Of a stretch of DNA of 26,023 nt, positions 25,484-26,023 are shown in pieces. Both the position numbers and the translations under genes were made by a program. The notes under the pieces were generated by a model. The model saw only the letters and a program-made list of their open reading frames with translations. It was not told the origin of the DNA and searched no databases. The stretch is from Perkinsus olseni (Eukaryota > Perkinsozoa > Perkinsida > Perkinsidae): NCBI GenBank assembly GCA_013115135.1, contig JABANP010000633.1, forward strand, positions 1-26,023, written 5' to 3'. Position 1 is the first letter of the stretch. Each line of letters opens with the position of its first letter.

Positions 25484-25825
25484 AGCCAACAGTGTTCGGA
25501 CTTTTACCTGAAGGTAGGTAGGAATCCTGCATGACCCAGTTCTGCATGCGCTGCTCCCGCCACTTCAGCCATGATGGACCGCGGAATCACCGTCTGTGCC
25601 TGACCCGTTCTGGAGGCGATACTGCCCCTCGCTACACTCATTTTCAGAATACCGTCATCTACAAAAAGGTGATACAGGTAGCCACTGCGGTCTCAAGTAG
25701 ACTCAGAGCCTCCTGTCCCGAAGGTGAGTCGGTGAGTCGGTGAGTCAGTAAGGTGATGAGTAGTTGACTCGACATTCTCAGGGGTGTCGGACTTTCGTGA
25801 CCGAACGACCGCCCGTCAGGCCTGA
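25484..25825. other. Stretch without recognised gene
   Basis: About 340 bp. An open plus frame has CMTQFCMRCSRHF ... HRLC, a possible but unsupported zinc-finger pattern. GGTGAGTC is repeated three times in tandem near 25723-25746. Confidence 0.3.
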
Positions 25826-26023
25826 AATGCAGAGTGGAGGTCAACGAATAGAAGGGAACTGGTCATTGGAATTCCCGGTAATCCACCGAAGTTCTCCTTC
25901 GACGTCGTGGTTGTTAACAGGTTTATGTTAGACACTGTTCCACATCATTGCATACAGTGTCCCAACCGGCCCATTTCCCAGCTATGCGCCTCATCGAGTG
26001 AGCGACTTATCGCTTCTGCTGCT
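25826..26023 (+). CDS. Partial open frame running off the right edge
   Basis: 66 codons open from after a TGA at 25823-25825 to the window end. It contains ELVIGIPGNPPKFSFDVVVV followed by NRFMLDTVPHHCIQCP. The hydrophobic/polar pattern looks protein-like, and D-x-V near the middle could belong to a protease or polymerase, but no family is recognised. No ATG was found near its start. Confidence 0.25.

Overview
This window looks like repeat-rich eukaryotic DNA, most likely from a protist. It holds no operons, Shine-Dalgarno signals or housekeeping genes. It is made of decayed retrotransposon pieces (Gag, retropepsin, reverse transcriptase, RNase H, DDE integrase, tyrosine recombinase), tRNA-like modules with Pol III A and B boxes, and an unusual family of inverted-repeat elements. 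Almost every coding remnant is broken by frameshifts or stops. The species cannot be named from what is visible; a perkinsid-like alveolate is only a guess.

Layout. 15-1092: Ty3-like Gag and start of a protease. 1423-3983: a second Gag/protease remnant, split by a complete 963-bp inverted-repeat element (2063-3025) with an 8-bp target duplication. 4282-5828: a 1.5-kb element of the same general kind. 5829-10773, minus strand: a DIRS/Ngaro-type retroelement in the order upstream ORF, Gag with CCCH zinc finger, RT, RNase H, tyrosine recombinase; its recombinase is cut off exactly at the end of the 4282-5828 element. 10852-11136: a perfect hairpin and another arm. 11485-13136: RNase H plus a well preserved DD35E integrase with a GPY/F-type tail, polypurine tract and probable LTR start. 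14579-15580: second copy of the 1.5-kb element, lacking its left arm. 15600-16800: plus-strand RT-RNase H remnant. 17213-17925: a compact complete inverted-repeat element. 18928-19229: left arm of the 2063 type. 19931-21327: Gag, DTG protease and possible RT start. 21356-21444: a right arm. 22100-22340: possible Tc1/mariner-type fragment. 23107-23984: unrecognised minus-strand remnant. 24262-25000: unknown ORF and integrase H2C2 remnant. 25231-25483: a right arm.

The most interesting system is the inverted-repeat family. Its arms are arrays of 15-nt units: a conserved core of about 8 nt (TGTACGAG, TGGACGAA or ACTGTACG depending on subfamily) followed by about 7 nt that differ from unit to unit. 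Left arms always carry the core on the minus strand and right arms on the plus strand, so the arms read along the window like opening and closing brackets. Outer ends begin with related GG(G)TG... sequences. At least two subfamilies carry a tRNA-like module internally, about 100 bp from the right arm where that arm is present. They resemble Foldback-type non-autonomous DNA transposons, but the 15-nt core/variable design together with a Pol III-type module is not something I recognise.
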